A stretch of 64,000 bases of DNA from Rhynchopus sp. YZ270_cl-10 (Eukaryota; Euglenozoa; Diplonemea; Diplonemida; Diplonemidae), in NCBI GenBank assembly GCA_964035575.1, contig OZ037874.1, positions 1,416,810 through 1,480,809 of the forward strand. The letters run 5' to 3'. Position numbers and translations under genes: made by a program. Positions 1 through 9,111 of this stretch are shown here, piece by piece. How positions within the stretch are numbered: the first letter of the stretch is position 1; every line of letters starts with the position of its first letter. The notes beneath the pieces were generated by a model, which was given only the letters and a program-made list of their open reading frames with translations, had not been told where the DNA came from and made no database searches.

Positions 1-1282
1 TGTACTTAGGAGAACGTACAGCACACTTTGTTAGATGTCAATTGTTACCTCTGTACGAGAGACACATAAATCTTTCAAGTTTTTCTTCATACGTTCTCAG
101 GTTACACGCAAAGGAAAAGGGCCCGTTTTTAGCAAGCAGCGTGTATTTTTTGTTTGGTGTTTCACTACACCACGAGGCTTTGTATTTTTAATCAAATTTG
201 TTTCCGTTTGTCCTCACAACCCACAACCGCTTTCAACAGAGGCGGAGGGAAGGGGGGCTTCTTTTGTTTTGACTCACTAGTCACTGAAGATCAATCAGGC
301 TTTATTGGGTGTTTAACTGTTGGCGACATGAGTACTTTGCATTTTTTTTTTAAACTCCGTCATCGTGGTTTTAGTTCAAACATCCCCCCGTTTGAGCTGA
401 GTTGAGTTGAGTTATTTTTTTTAAATCAATTACTTTCTTTTGCAACATAGTTGGCCAACGATTCGGTCTGTCTTTACGCTTTTGATTCCTCCCCCCCCTC
501 ACCCATTATAACGTGCGCTACTCGCCTGATTGGCTGCGGTCAACGAACAGACATAGTAATAGATTAGCAAGAAACAGCTAGTGAGTTGGGCACATGCCAT
601 TGTTAAGTCCTTCTCTCCGCTGCCTTTTGTGCTCTTCTGAGTTACTAAGTTGTACCCCCCAGACCCTCAAGAACCTGCCAACCTTTTGCAGATGGCAACC
701 AGTGCGTGTTTTTTCTTAGTTAGTATCCGTTATGTAAAAATCATTCTCAGGTTCCCGTTTGGGTTCTTGCTTTGCAAAGGTGGAAACTAGACAAAAGAAA
801 GCCAACGATTCAGATCGTGTACAGTATTTCCCCTTTGAATCCTTTCACTTGCGCCAAACAGATCTACCCCTATTTGGCTGCGTTTAATGAAAAAAACACT
901 TTTATTGTGATCAAGACCAGGCGGGTGATTTTGTCTAGTTTCTACCTTTTTTTTTGAAGACTGTGCTGGAAGCATACTACCCGTGTCAATCTTTGGAACA
1001 AAACCGAAGCGGAAACGACCAAAAACGATGACAACGTTAGGCGACGGTGATCTATACGGACGGTGCCATCACGTTGTCAATGATCAAGGTTGATACTCTC
1101 TTGTGGCATCCTAGCGACCATATGCTGATGTGATGTCGCATAGGAGGTGCGTAGGTGGTGCTCCGAGTGTTGTTTGAAGAAAGAAAAAAGTTGTAGAGTG
1201 GTTGCGCCACACACAGTTGTCATGAGTCCACTCACCTGTTTGAAAAACCCTCCCACCACCACAGCAGCAGCACACAACAAAG
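1..1282. other. Spacer, no gene recognised
   Basis: This AT-rich stretch has only short, compositionally biased open frames that resemble nothing I recognise. It ends in a CA-rich leader just before the chitobiase start codon. Confidence 0.6.
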
Positions 1283-2437
1283 ATGCTGTCCTCTTTGCTG
1301 CTGTGCTCCACAGTGGGCACCGTGCTGTCCGTCAAGCCAGAGGGTGTGCCTGGGTGGGGTACCTCCGCTGATGCACCTGTGTGTCCCTGTTCGAACACTT
1401 CTCTGTGTGCGCCCATCACGCGTACAGGTGGTGAGAACGTATTCGCGTTCCACCTGGAAACGGACAACTACAGCCCAACTGCAGCGCAGGTGTGGCGGCA
1501 GTACGACTGGGACCTGCTCACGACTGTGTGCGTCTTTGGAAAACTGGACCCCGAGCTGCTGTGCTATGCGCACAGCAAGAACGTGCGGGTCACCCTTGGG
1601 AGCACAGGGCCACGTGGGTGGGATAACTGGGCGAACCGCACAGACAACGCACAGTGGATCAGCAGCCAGGTGGCCGGGATGGCGGCGGGGTTCACGGACG
1701 GGATCAACATCGACATTGAGCAGGGTGTGACGAACGACTCGCGCATCCCTGCACTGACGGGGCTTGTCGAGAACGTGACTGCAGCACTGCGTGCTGTAAA
1801 CCCTGCTGCACAGGTGTCCTTCGACGCACCGAGCATGGGCCTGCGTCCTGCGTCGGGAGAGTGCGGGCAGGACTACAACAGACGCTACGACTACGCAGGG
1901 ATTGCGGCCGCCGTCGACTTCCTTGTCACGATGGACTACGACACCAACATCTACTGGGCGCAGCGCTACAAGCTCTTCCCGCAGTACTACGCGAACAACG
2001 CGCTTCCTGTCCTGCAGAACGGCGTCGCCTGCCTCACAGAGCACATGAGTGTGCCCGCCACGAAGATCGTCCTCGCCTTCCCATGGTATGCGTACAGATA
2101 CTCCTGCGCCCCTGGGGATGTGCCACCTGCGTGCAACTTCAAGACGCTAGGACAGATCGCAGCAGTGGAGGCGATTGCGCTGGTCACGAACGGCACTGCG
2201 ACACGTGTGTGGCAGGACAACAGCTCGACACCGTACCTCTTCTACACAGACAACAGCACGCTCTACAGGATTGACTACGACGACAGCGAGAGTCTGCGCC
2301 TCAAGTACACCTTCGCAAAGAAGGCAGGGGTGCGTGGCATCGGCATGTGGACAGCGTCCTCGCTGAACTACACCGACACACCACGCTACACCCAGTTCTG
2401 GTCGGATCTCGCTCTCTTTTCTAACTCAACCATGTGA
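1283..2437 (+). CDS. CTBS: Secreted di-N-acetylchitobiase (GH18)
   Basis: The 384-residue product is a glycoside hydrolase family 18 enzyme of the di-N-acetylchitobiase type, which splits the reducing-end GlcNAc from chitobiose cores of N-glycans in the lysosome. The first ~16 residues form a signal peptide (MLSSLLLCSTVGTVLS). The active-site motif DGINIDIEQ lies at about residues 139-147, with the catalytic Glu near 146; the same motif form is known from animal chitobiases. A TMDYDTN strand near 212 and the C-terminal GIGMWTASSLNY strand complete the TIM-barrel landmarks. Several NxS/T sites fit secretion. The ATG is the first in frame and follows an A/C-rich leader. The length matches the family. 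The gene is intron-free and GC-rich. The next genes also encode secreted proteins but have no evident link to it. Confidence 0.93.
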   Translation: MLSSLLLCSTVGTVLSVKPEGVPGWGTSADAPVCPCSNTSLCAPITRTGGENVFAFHLETDNYSPTAAQVWRQYDWDLLTTVCVFGKLDPELLCYAHSKNVRVTLGSTGPRGWDNWANRTDNAQWISSQVAGMAAGFTDGINIDIEQGVTNDSRIPALTGLVENVTAALRAVNPAAQVSFDAPSMGLRPASGECGQDYNRRYDYAGIAAAVDFLVTMDYDTNIYWAQRYKLFPQYYANNALPVLQNGVACLTEHMSVPATKIVLAFPWYAYRYSCAPGDVPPACNFKTLGQIAAVEAIALVTNGTATRVWQDNSSTPYLFYTDNSTLYRIDYDDSESLRLKYTFAKKAGVRGIGMWTASSLNYTDTPRYTQFWSDLALFSNSTM

Positions 2438-2920
2438 GCGTTTTTTTGTGCATTTTTAAAATGAAATTTTCAGTATCCACGAATCGTTTTTTCCTCCCAT
2501 GTGATGCTCCCCGCATCTCACTCACACATTACATACACATCAGAAAATTTGTCGATTTTTTGTTCATTATTGTGGGCGTGACTGAGTGTGGGGATGCGTT
2601 CAAGAATTAAACCCCAACCCCAGATAATTTTTTCTGGGGAAAAAAAAAGCAAAAAATAAAAGAAATACCTGAATTCCTTTGATTATTAGGGACGCTCACT
2701 ACCCTGTCTTCCCTGATTTTGTTGATACATTCTTTGTTATGTTTTTTTGCCTTTTGTTTACACACGATAAAGAACCACCCTCGACGCTGCTAAGCATCTT
2801 GCAGCAAGGCACAGCCTTTGCCCGGGTCTGCAGATTTTTTGGTAGTCCTTTTAGTGTGTTTTATGTCCCCTCTCAAAAAACCCAACAACGTCGATTTGAC
2901 TCTCAACTTCCCTGTTTTCA

Positions 2921-2960
2921 GGTGACGCCGCCGCTTAGGTTCATCTAATATTTTCTTTTG
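2921..2960 (+). repeat. Recurrent intergenic motif 1, copy 1
   Basis: Partial copy: GGTGACG, then CGCTTAGGTTCATCTAAT and a T-rich tail. It lacks most of the left stem arm seen in the copy at 6596. It lies 484 bp after the chitobiase stop. Confidence 0.5.
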
Positions 2961-3016
2961 TGCTTTCATCCGGATGGCTGGTATCGTACAGTGGGTCAGT
3001 CGGAGGTGCCTGCATT
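2961..3016 (+). repeat. Recurrent intergenic motif 2, copy 1
   Basis: Contains GCTTTCATCC, then TGGCTGGTATCGTAC, then GGTGCCTGCATTA. The copy at 6899-6950 shares all three blocks in the same order and strand. Confidence 0.6.
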
Positions 3017-3404
3017 AATAACTTCACTTTTCTTTTCTTTGTCTTTTCCCCTTGTTGCTAGTCGGGGGGAAAACAAGCAAAACAAAACACCCCTTCTCGA
3101 GTAAGGCGTTTGTTCAGCAACCCTGTCGTGTTTTGTTGCCTTGTTGCCTTGGAAAGCCAACCTAGAGCAAAGATGCGCCAGGACGATGTCCGAGCAAAAG
3201 ATGCCAAAGAAGAAGAAGAAGAAGGCGACCTCGTGTCATATCGCCTTAAAGTATTGCCTTTTTTTGTGTGCTGCGAGTGTGTTTAATGCGTTAATGTGCT
3301 AGTGTACCATCTTTGAGAAAAAAACAGAAACCTATGACATTTTTTTTGCATCCATTTTACCCTATCACATCTCACATCAAAGGCAGTGTTTTTAAGAAGG
3401 CAAA

Positions 3405-4595
3405 ATGTTTGCAGCTCTTCTCTTGTTGGGAGCAGTGTCGTGGGCGCCGTCTGTGCCTGCACAGTTCCAAAGCAGCTTGGAGGCTGAGCTCTTTGGCAAG
3501 GACTGGACGAACGGGACATTCGTGTTTGACCGTCACGGCAAGCGGACGTACTGGGGCGGGCGCCTGTCCGAGCCGTACAGTCCTGTGAGTTACGCGAACA
3601 CGAGCGGGTCGTACATCACGATGGACACATTCATGTTGGCGGACTCGGTGTTCTTCATCATGCAGGGGCAGACACGCACATCATCGTCGGCGAAGAGCGT
3701 GTGGGACATCTTCGAATGGCTTCCCCTGGCAGAGCATCGCCAGGACACAGTCATCGATGGTAGGGAGGTGAAGGAGTACCGCCTTCTCGTCCCCGTCGTG
3801 GGCGACGACCTGCGTTACTACTGCACCAACGACGACAGGCACCTCCCCGTCAGGCTGTGGATGAACGTCTCGACAGTCGCCTACCCAGGTGCGCCTAAGC
3901 AGTTTGGTGTCTCCATGTTCAACTTTGCAGCAGACATCACAACAACCATCGACCCCAGCATCTTTGCGAAGCTGAACAAGACCGAAGCCTTCCACCCCCC
4001 AACGTGCCCTGCTCCAGCGGTGACAAACGAGATTGTTGATATGTACATCTTCCACCCAAAAGACATTTACAACATCTCCGGACAGAACACAGCCGACGCA
4101 GTGGGGGACACAGCCTTCGTGTGCATCGACACCCTCCAGGGGCACACGCAAGCTGACAACTACTCTGTTGTGAGCTGGTATCAGGTCGAAATGTACCCTA
4201 TGTACGGGCAGTATCAGTTCTGCAACGGATATGCACCGTCTTCTTGTGTCGGCGACGAGCCGCTTTTTGTGGGAAGGGAAGCTGCATATGGGATCACCCT
4301 GACCGACAACGCAGGTCAATGCTCCGAAAATCCTCTGACAGGCACTTGGTACAACCTGCCCGCGACTGGAGAGTGTATGGGTGATGCGATACCAGACGGC
4401 GTGACGTGTGCGTGGAAGGTGCACAAGCTGGTGAAGACTGTCGAAGGGTCGTGCATTGTGGACACCCATTCGATGCTGGATGTGTGCAAGGCAGAGCAGC
4501 ACCTGCCGTTTCCCAAGAGTGCAGAGATCTTCAAAAAGGCGTTTACGGAGGACGATGTGGCGAAGGGTGGGTGCCCAGCACTCCCGCGTCCCTGA
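3405..4595 (+). CDS. Secreted protein, tandem paralogue A, function unknown
   Basis: The 396-residue product has a signal peptide (MFAALLLLGAVSWAPS) and a mature N-terminus beginning PAQFQSS. That pattern, followed by beta-strand-like segments (GTFVFD, TYWGG), loosely recalls LolA- or ependymin-like lipid-binding folds, but I cannot confirm the family. The second half is Cys-containing, with a conserved block from TNEIVDMYIFHP to PALPRP, including TGECMGD and CAWKVHKLVKTVEGSC. There are several N-glycosylation sites and no membrane anchor. The neighbouring gene at 5147 is a close paralogue, most similar in the C-terminal half and diverged in the first ~120 residues, so this is a tandem duplication. 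The ATG is the first in frame after a stop-rich leader. Confidence 0.85.
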   Translation: MFAALLLLGAVSWAPSVPAQFQSSLEAELFGKDWTNGTFVFDRHGKRTYWGGRLSEPYSPVSYANTSGSYITMDTFMLADSVFFIMQGQTRTSSSAKSVWDIFEWLPLAEHRQDTVIDGREVKEYRLLVPVVGDDLRYYCTNDDRHLPVRLWMNVSTVAYPGAPKQFGVSMFNFAADITTTIDPSIFAKLNKTEAFHPPTCPAPAVTNEIVDMYIFHPKDIYNISGQNTADAVGDTAFVCIDTLQGHTQADNYSVVSWYQVEMYPMYGQYQFCNGYAPSSCVGDEPLFVGREAAYGITLTDNAGQCSENPLTGTWYNLPATGECMGDAIPDGVTCAWKVHKLVKTVEGSCIVDTHSMLDVCKAEQHLPFPKSAEIFKKAFTEDDVAKGGCPALPRP

Positions 4596-5146
4596 TCTGA
4601 GGTTTCGGTGCTGTGTGGTGTTGTGCGTGTAGCGCAGACCAGCGATGTGGCACACACCTCGCGAAGCAGCTTCGTGAGGGCAGCAGTGCACTGTGTTCTG
4701 TCTGCAGTACCGCACCCTTAGTTGTTTTGTTTCAGTTCTCCCCTCCCTTTGTGACGTCCGGCATGACGCGAGACCACAAATGACCGATGTTGCTCGGTAT
4801 TACCCCCCTCAGTGAAATCACACACCGCTTTTAAGGATAAGCGACGTTAGTTAGTTCGATGTTGTTTTGTTCTTGAACCTCATTGTGTATGGGCCAGAAA
4901 ACCAACTCATAACACCAAAAAAAAAAGTTGAAAAACGATTCAGATTATAGGATTCATGGGAAAGAAAACCTGCGTGAAAACGGAAGCCTACTTGTGCCCA
5001 GGGCTTTGTGATGATGTGTTACTGTGTACATTTCCCCCCCTCTGAATGAAACAAAACAGGAATCCTATTTTTGCTCCAAGCAGCTTTTCACCCCTACTAC
5101 ACAACTTCCAAAACCCACCAGGCAACACACAAATAAACCGCACGAA
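4596..5146. other. Spacer between tandem paralogues
   Basis: AT-rich, with no gene and no clear repeat. An open frame continues 41 codons upstream of the next gene's ATG, but it lacks a signal peptide and is probably leader. Confidence 0.5.
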
Positions 5147-6349
5147 ATGTTAGCGGCAGTTGTGCTCTTGTCGACAGTGGCATCATCGCCTCCGCCTGTG
5201 CCCCCGCAGTTCCAAAGCAGTGTGCAAACAATGACCTCTGGCGTCACCTACGACAAAGGCACGTTCATCTACGACAGTACAGGGCAGGAAACGTATTGGA
5301 GTGGGACCTACAGCGTCGCACCGCTCGTCCCTGAGAAGTATGTGAACACATCCGCCGCGACCAGCACCATGGAAAGCTATCTGGTCGGGAATTCCAGTTT
5401 CCTGATTCTGCAAGGCCAGACGCGCCCTGTGGGAGCATACGACCACAGCGTGTGGAACATCTTTGGGTGGGTCGCCTCCGCCACGTACTACCAAGACACA
5501 GTCATCGACGGGCGGGAGGTGGCAGGGTACCGTCTTTTCAGTGAAGAGACCGGCTCCGACCTGCGTTACTACTGCACCAACGACGACGCGCACCTCCCCG
5601 TCAGGCTGTGGATGAACGTCTCGGCAGCGCCCCTCCCCGGCACGCCAGCGAAATTCTCCGTGACGTCCTATACCTTGGGAGCAGACATCACAACAACCAT
5701 CGACCCCAGCATCTTAGCGCAACTCAATCAGACACTGGCCTTCCACCCCCCAACGTGCCCTGCACCACAGCCGGTGACAAACGAGATTGTTGACATGTAC
5801 ATCTTCCACCCGAAAGAGTATTACAACATCTCCGGACAGGACACAGCCGACGCAGTAGGGGACACAGCCTTCGTGTGTCTCGATTCCCTCCGGGGCAACA
5901 CGCAAGCTGACAACTACTCTGTTGTGAGCTGGTACCAGGTCGAAGTGTACCCCTTGTACGGGCAGTATCAGTTCTGCAACGGCTACGCGCCTTCCGTTTG
6001 TCTGGGTGCAGAACCTTTGCTTGTGGGAAGGGAAGCTTCGTTTGGGATCAGCCTGACCGACAACGCAGGTCAATGCTCTGAAAACCCTCTGACAGGCACT
6101 TGGTACAACCTGCCCGCGACTGGAGAGTGTATGGGTGATGCGACACCAGACGGCGTGACGTGTGCATGGAAGGTGCACAAGTTGGTGAAGACTGTCGAAG
6201 GGTCGTGCATTTTGAACACGCAGTCCATGCTGAATGTGTGCAAGGCAGAGCAGCGCATGCCATTCCCAAAGAGCGTGGAGATCTTCACGAAGGCGTTTAC
6301 GGAGGATGATGTGGCGAAGGGTGGGTGCCCAGCACTCCCTCGCCCCTGA
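5147..6349 (+). CDS. Secreted protein, tandem paralogue B, function unknown
   Basis: The product has 400 residues and is the paralogue of the gene at 3405. I place the start at the ATG at 5147, not at the in-frame codon at 5024, because MLAAVVLLSTVASS gives a signal peptide aligned with paralogue A and the PPQFQSS mature start. The two proteins share the pattern YYCTNDD.HLPVRLWMNVS, the TNEIVDMYIFHP block, all C-terminal Cys residues and the ending PALPRP. The nucleotide sequences are nearly identical over long C-terminal stretches, so the duplication is recent or subject to conversion, while the N-terminal third has diverged. A role in binding a lipid or glycan outside the cell is only a guess from the beta-rich secreted architecture. 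Confidence 0.85.
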   Translation: MLAAVVLLSTVASSPPPVPPQFQSSVQTMTSGVTYDKGTFIYDSTGQETYWSGTYSVAPLVPEKYVNTSAATSTMESYLVGNSSFLILQGQTRPVGAYDHSVWNIFGWVASATYYQDTVIDGREVAGYRLFSEETGSDLRYYCTNDDAHLPVRLWMNVSAAPLPGTPAKFSVTSYTLGADITTTIDPSILAQLNQTLAFHPPTCPAPQPVTNEIVDMYIFHPKEYYNISGQDTADAVGDTAFVCLDSLRGNTQADNYSVVSWYQVEVYPLYGQYQFCNGYAPSVCLGAEPLLVGREASFGISLTDNAGQCSENPLTGTWYNLPATGECMGDATPDGVTCAWKVHKLVKTVEGSCILNTQSMLNVCKAEQRMPFPKSVEIFTKAFTEDDVAKGGCPALPRP

Positions 6350-6595
6350 TAGGGTAATGTGTAACACTCTCCAGCACAACATCGTCAATGGACAACCAAT
6401 TGTCTGGGGGAAAAAAACAACAATTATTTATTTATGAGAAATCTATCCCGAAAGCATTGAGCTCACTCTGAACAAAGCGCTCCACAACAGCACAGCTAGA
6501 TTAGTACGAGCGTCTCTTGCTTTCTCTAGCTACACTCCTCGGTTACTGTATTCATGTTCGGGGAGGGGGGTTTTGTTTTGTTTTGTTTTTTTATA

Positions 6596-6645
6596 GGTGA
6601 CTAAGCACGAGAGGCTTAGGATCATCTTATAAACTTTTCTTTTAT
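6596..6645 (+). repeat. Recurrent intergenic motif 1, copy 2
   Basis: Best-formed copy: GGTGA, left arm CTAAGC, loop ACGAGAG, right arm GCTTAG, then GATCATCTTATAAACTTTTC. The six-base arms can pair. It lies 247 bp after the stop of the gene at 5147. Confidence 0.65.
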
Positions 6646-6898
6646 TTCGGTGAAACCACAAATCGCTAAATACTCTGTAAAATCGCTGTGATGTGCCGTA
6701 AAAAGTTCCAACTCTGGAGAAATCGAAAACGTTCCAGAATAGTTAAAGGTCCATATATTTTACGGTTTCGGGTATTTCACAAATCAGATTGCACCACATT
6801 TCAATGACAGGCTCGCTCAATCTCAATCTGGTATCCCAAGTATTTTTCATGCTTGTGTGCTTCCTTTTACTACTGTGTGTTGTTTTTTTTTTCTTCTT

Positions 6899-6950
6899 GC
6901 GCTTTCATCCTGGTTGGCTGGCATCGTACGTAGGTGCCTACATCATTTAA
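6899..6950 (+). repeat. Recurrent intergenic motif 2, copy 2
   Basis: Contains GCTTTCATCC, TTGGCTGGCATCGTAC and GGTGCCTACATCA, matching 2961-3016 in order and strand, with the inner spacer shortened. Confidence 0.6.
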
Positions 6951-7087
6951 CTCTTCTGTTTCCCCCCACAATTTTTTTTTTGATTCGTGTGCTCTCATCA
7001 AATCCTAAAAAACCTTAGTCTTTCTTAGCTTTACAAAAGACGGATCTGCCGCCCCTGGTACCTATAGGGGGGTCCGTCCGGCCGTTT

Positions 7088-8669
7088 TTGCTGTCCCAAA
7101 CCACTTTTTTTTGTAATAACCCGCGAAAAACCCGAAAAAACACCTCAAAACACCCCCAAACCCCCAAAAAATCACCCAAAACCACGAAAAACACACTTTT
7201 GAGCACTATTTCGCACTTTTTTCTGATTTTTTTGGTGTTTTTTTCCGCTTTTTCCGCTTTTTTCCATGGAATTATACCCCCTAATATGCCTATAGAATCC
7301 CTGTACTGCTCACTGAGACAGCATAGCGACCAGAGGCTCCTTATTCATCGTACCGGTGTCTTCGCCGTCAAGGGGTGCACAATCTGCCGCAAATTCCTGC
7401 ATCTCTGTCTTTGTGAAGAGATGAAGCACTTTAGTGTTGTACTTTTCAAGTTGCTACTTCTGGGTACTTTGCATGGACCTGCCTTTGTGGTGCGCTTGGT
7501 GTATCCTGCGGCAAGTTCTTCCCTTGAGAGATACGGAACCCAACCTAGACTGTAGAGGATGTCTAGGTTTCAGCGACAGTGGGTCGGTGTTGTCGGGGTG
7601 CTGGCTCCTTCCGTGGTGGCTTGCAACTTGGTCAAGGACACCGACAATGGATTCGCACGAATCATTGGTCATAGGAGGAGGCAAGGAAGGCTTTACTGCA
7701 CTTAGGCACAGGGTACGTTCTCATTTTCAGGGACCAAAAAGCCCCAGTAAGTGTTGCAAGTGCGATTTTCCACAGCTCGGGAGGTCTGTCAGGCAGTTCG
7801 GAGGGATTTAGACACTTCTGCGACTGCCTGAATACGCCTTTTAGGGTTTTTATTTTGGGTGCGAAATACGTCAAAAGGATGGGGGGAAATACCGTTATTT
7901 TAAGCGTTGCAGACACAAAAACACCCTCAAAAACCCCCCAGGGACCCCAAAAAGCTGCAAAATCCACACATTTCCACCTCGGGACCTCATTGGAGGTGGA
8001 CCGAGGTGGTTTTTTGGTGTTTTGAATGAATTGGTATTATTTTTTTTTGGTAAATAAGTGGTCTTCTGCTAGGCGTTGCATAGCCGTTGCTTAAGTGTTG
8101 CATAAGTGTTGCATGGCCTATAAAACCCTCCCAAGTGCCCAAAATGATATTTTTCACCCCACATGGGGTCTGGGGGACATTTTCCTGGGTGTTTGGACAC
8201 CATTCCGACTACCTTGGCACTTTTTTGGGGGTTTTCAGGTACAAAAAAAGTCAAAAAAGTGACTAAAAAAAGGGTACTTTTAAGCGTTTGGGGCACACAC
8301 ACCCACTGCAAAATGCATCTGGGGCCCACACAGGACCCCTAAAAGCTGTAAAAACTATATATTTCCACCCTGGGACCCCACCGGATGTGGACTGGGGTGT
8401 TTTTCGGGTGTTTAGAAGGATTTTTGTCTGATTGGGGAATTTTTTTGGTAAGTGTTGCATTTTGGCCCATGTTGATGACGATTTGATGACGCTATTTTTG
8501 GAGATTTTTCACAAAAAACCGATTTTTTTAAACCAGGAAAGTCTCTGTAGAGGTTGTCAGGTGGTTTAATGGGATATTTTCGTGATCCCCAGGGCGATTT
8601 GCGGCCAGGTACGACCTTTTTAGTGGGTTTCTTCACCTAAATTTCAAAAAAATGGGTTTGGGACAGCAA
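7088..8669. mobile_element. Candidate non-coding inverted-repeat element
   Basis: GCTGTCCCAAACC starts at 7090 and its reverse complement ends at 8667, giving imperfect terminal inverted repeats of about 17 bp followed by T/A runs. The interior has no credible coding region. It contains two diverged direct repeats of roughly 230 bp (about 7855-8090 and 8240-8460), both with TTTTAAGCGTT, an AAAAGCTG block, ATTTCCACC and a GTGTTGCAT-type end. I see no clear target-site duplication, so its class is undetermined. Confidence 0.4.
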
Positions 8670-8716
8670 ATCCTTAAGGAATTCCTTCTACGTGGACCCC
8701 CCTACCTGGTACCTAC

Positions 8717-8860
8717 ACCCACAATTCCTTCCGTTCTTGAAGAAGAAGCTTTGTGACCTACGTCCTACCCAGGTGGTGAAGCCTGGTTCCACAGGCAGAG
8801 GTGTATTGATGCTGAAAGGGGGATTTTGCCCATCCTTGACGCAGCACAGACACGGTATTT
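8717..8860 (+). repeat. Dispersed ~140-bp repeat, copy 1
   Basis: Matches 34285-34440 over most of its length with small gaps. Shared blocks include TTCCGTTCTTGAA, CGTCCTACCCAGGTGG, TGATGCTGAAAGGG and ATCCTTGACGCAGC. CCAGG and CCTGG can pair around a short loop. Both copies lie upstream of a large secreted or membrane protein gene. Confidence 0.65.
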
Positions 8861-9111
8861 TTCCTACACTTCTCGTGGTTTTGTCAATGAACCTTTCCTC
8901 TCTCCGCACGACTCTTTCCACAACACATCATGGGCAGTGTTTCGTTATAGGGAGTACCCGCATTTGCTTTAACACAACCACATGCCCTTCCCATTCCCGC
9001 CCCTCATCTCTCACAAAACAGATCACAAATTGTCCGCCAAAAAAGAAACTTTTTTATTTTGATTTTGCATCTTTTAAAAGATAACACACACGAAGGGGGT
9101 GTTCGGCAGTG

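Larger units (their letters stand above)
2438..3404. other. Spacer with recurrent motifs
   Basis: No gene is supported. A CCCCAGA/TCTGGGG hairpin lies near 2619-2640, about 180 bp after the chitobiase stop. Copies of recurrent motifs 1 and 2 follow at 2921-3016. A 37-codon open frame with a Glu run starts at 3172 but has nothing else to support it. Confidence 0.55.
6350..9111. other. Repeat-rich spacer upstream of the giant gene
   Basis: No gene is supported. It holds motif 1 (6596) and motif 2 (6899), a candidate inverted-repeat element (7088-8669), and a repeat shared with 34285-34440. The last ~230 bp are also present upstream of the truncated gene copy at 28.6 kb. Confidence 0.6.

Noticed and set aside
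35-405. Open frames at the left edge as the end of a gene
   Set aside because: AT-rich and low-complexity, with no recognisable protein features and no GC rise as in the real genes here.
2619-2640. Rho-independent-type terminator after the chitobiase gene
   Set aside because: The hairpin is real but the genome is eukaryotic, and similar hairpins do not follow the other genes consistently.
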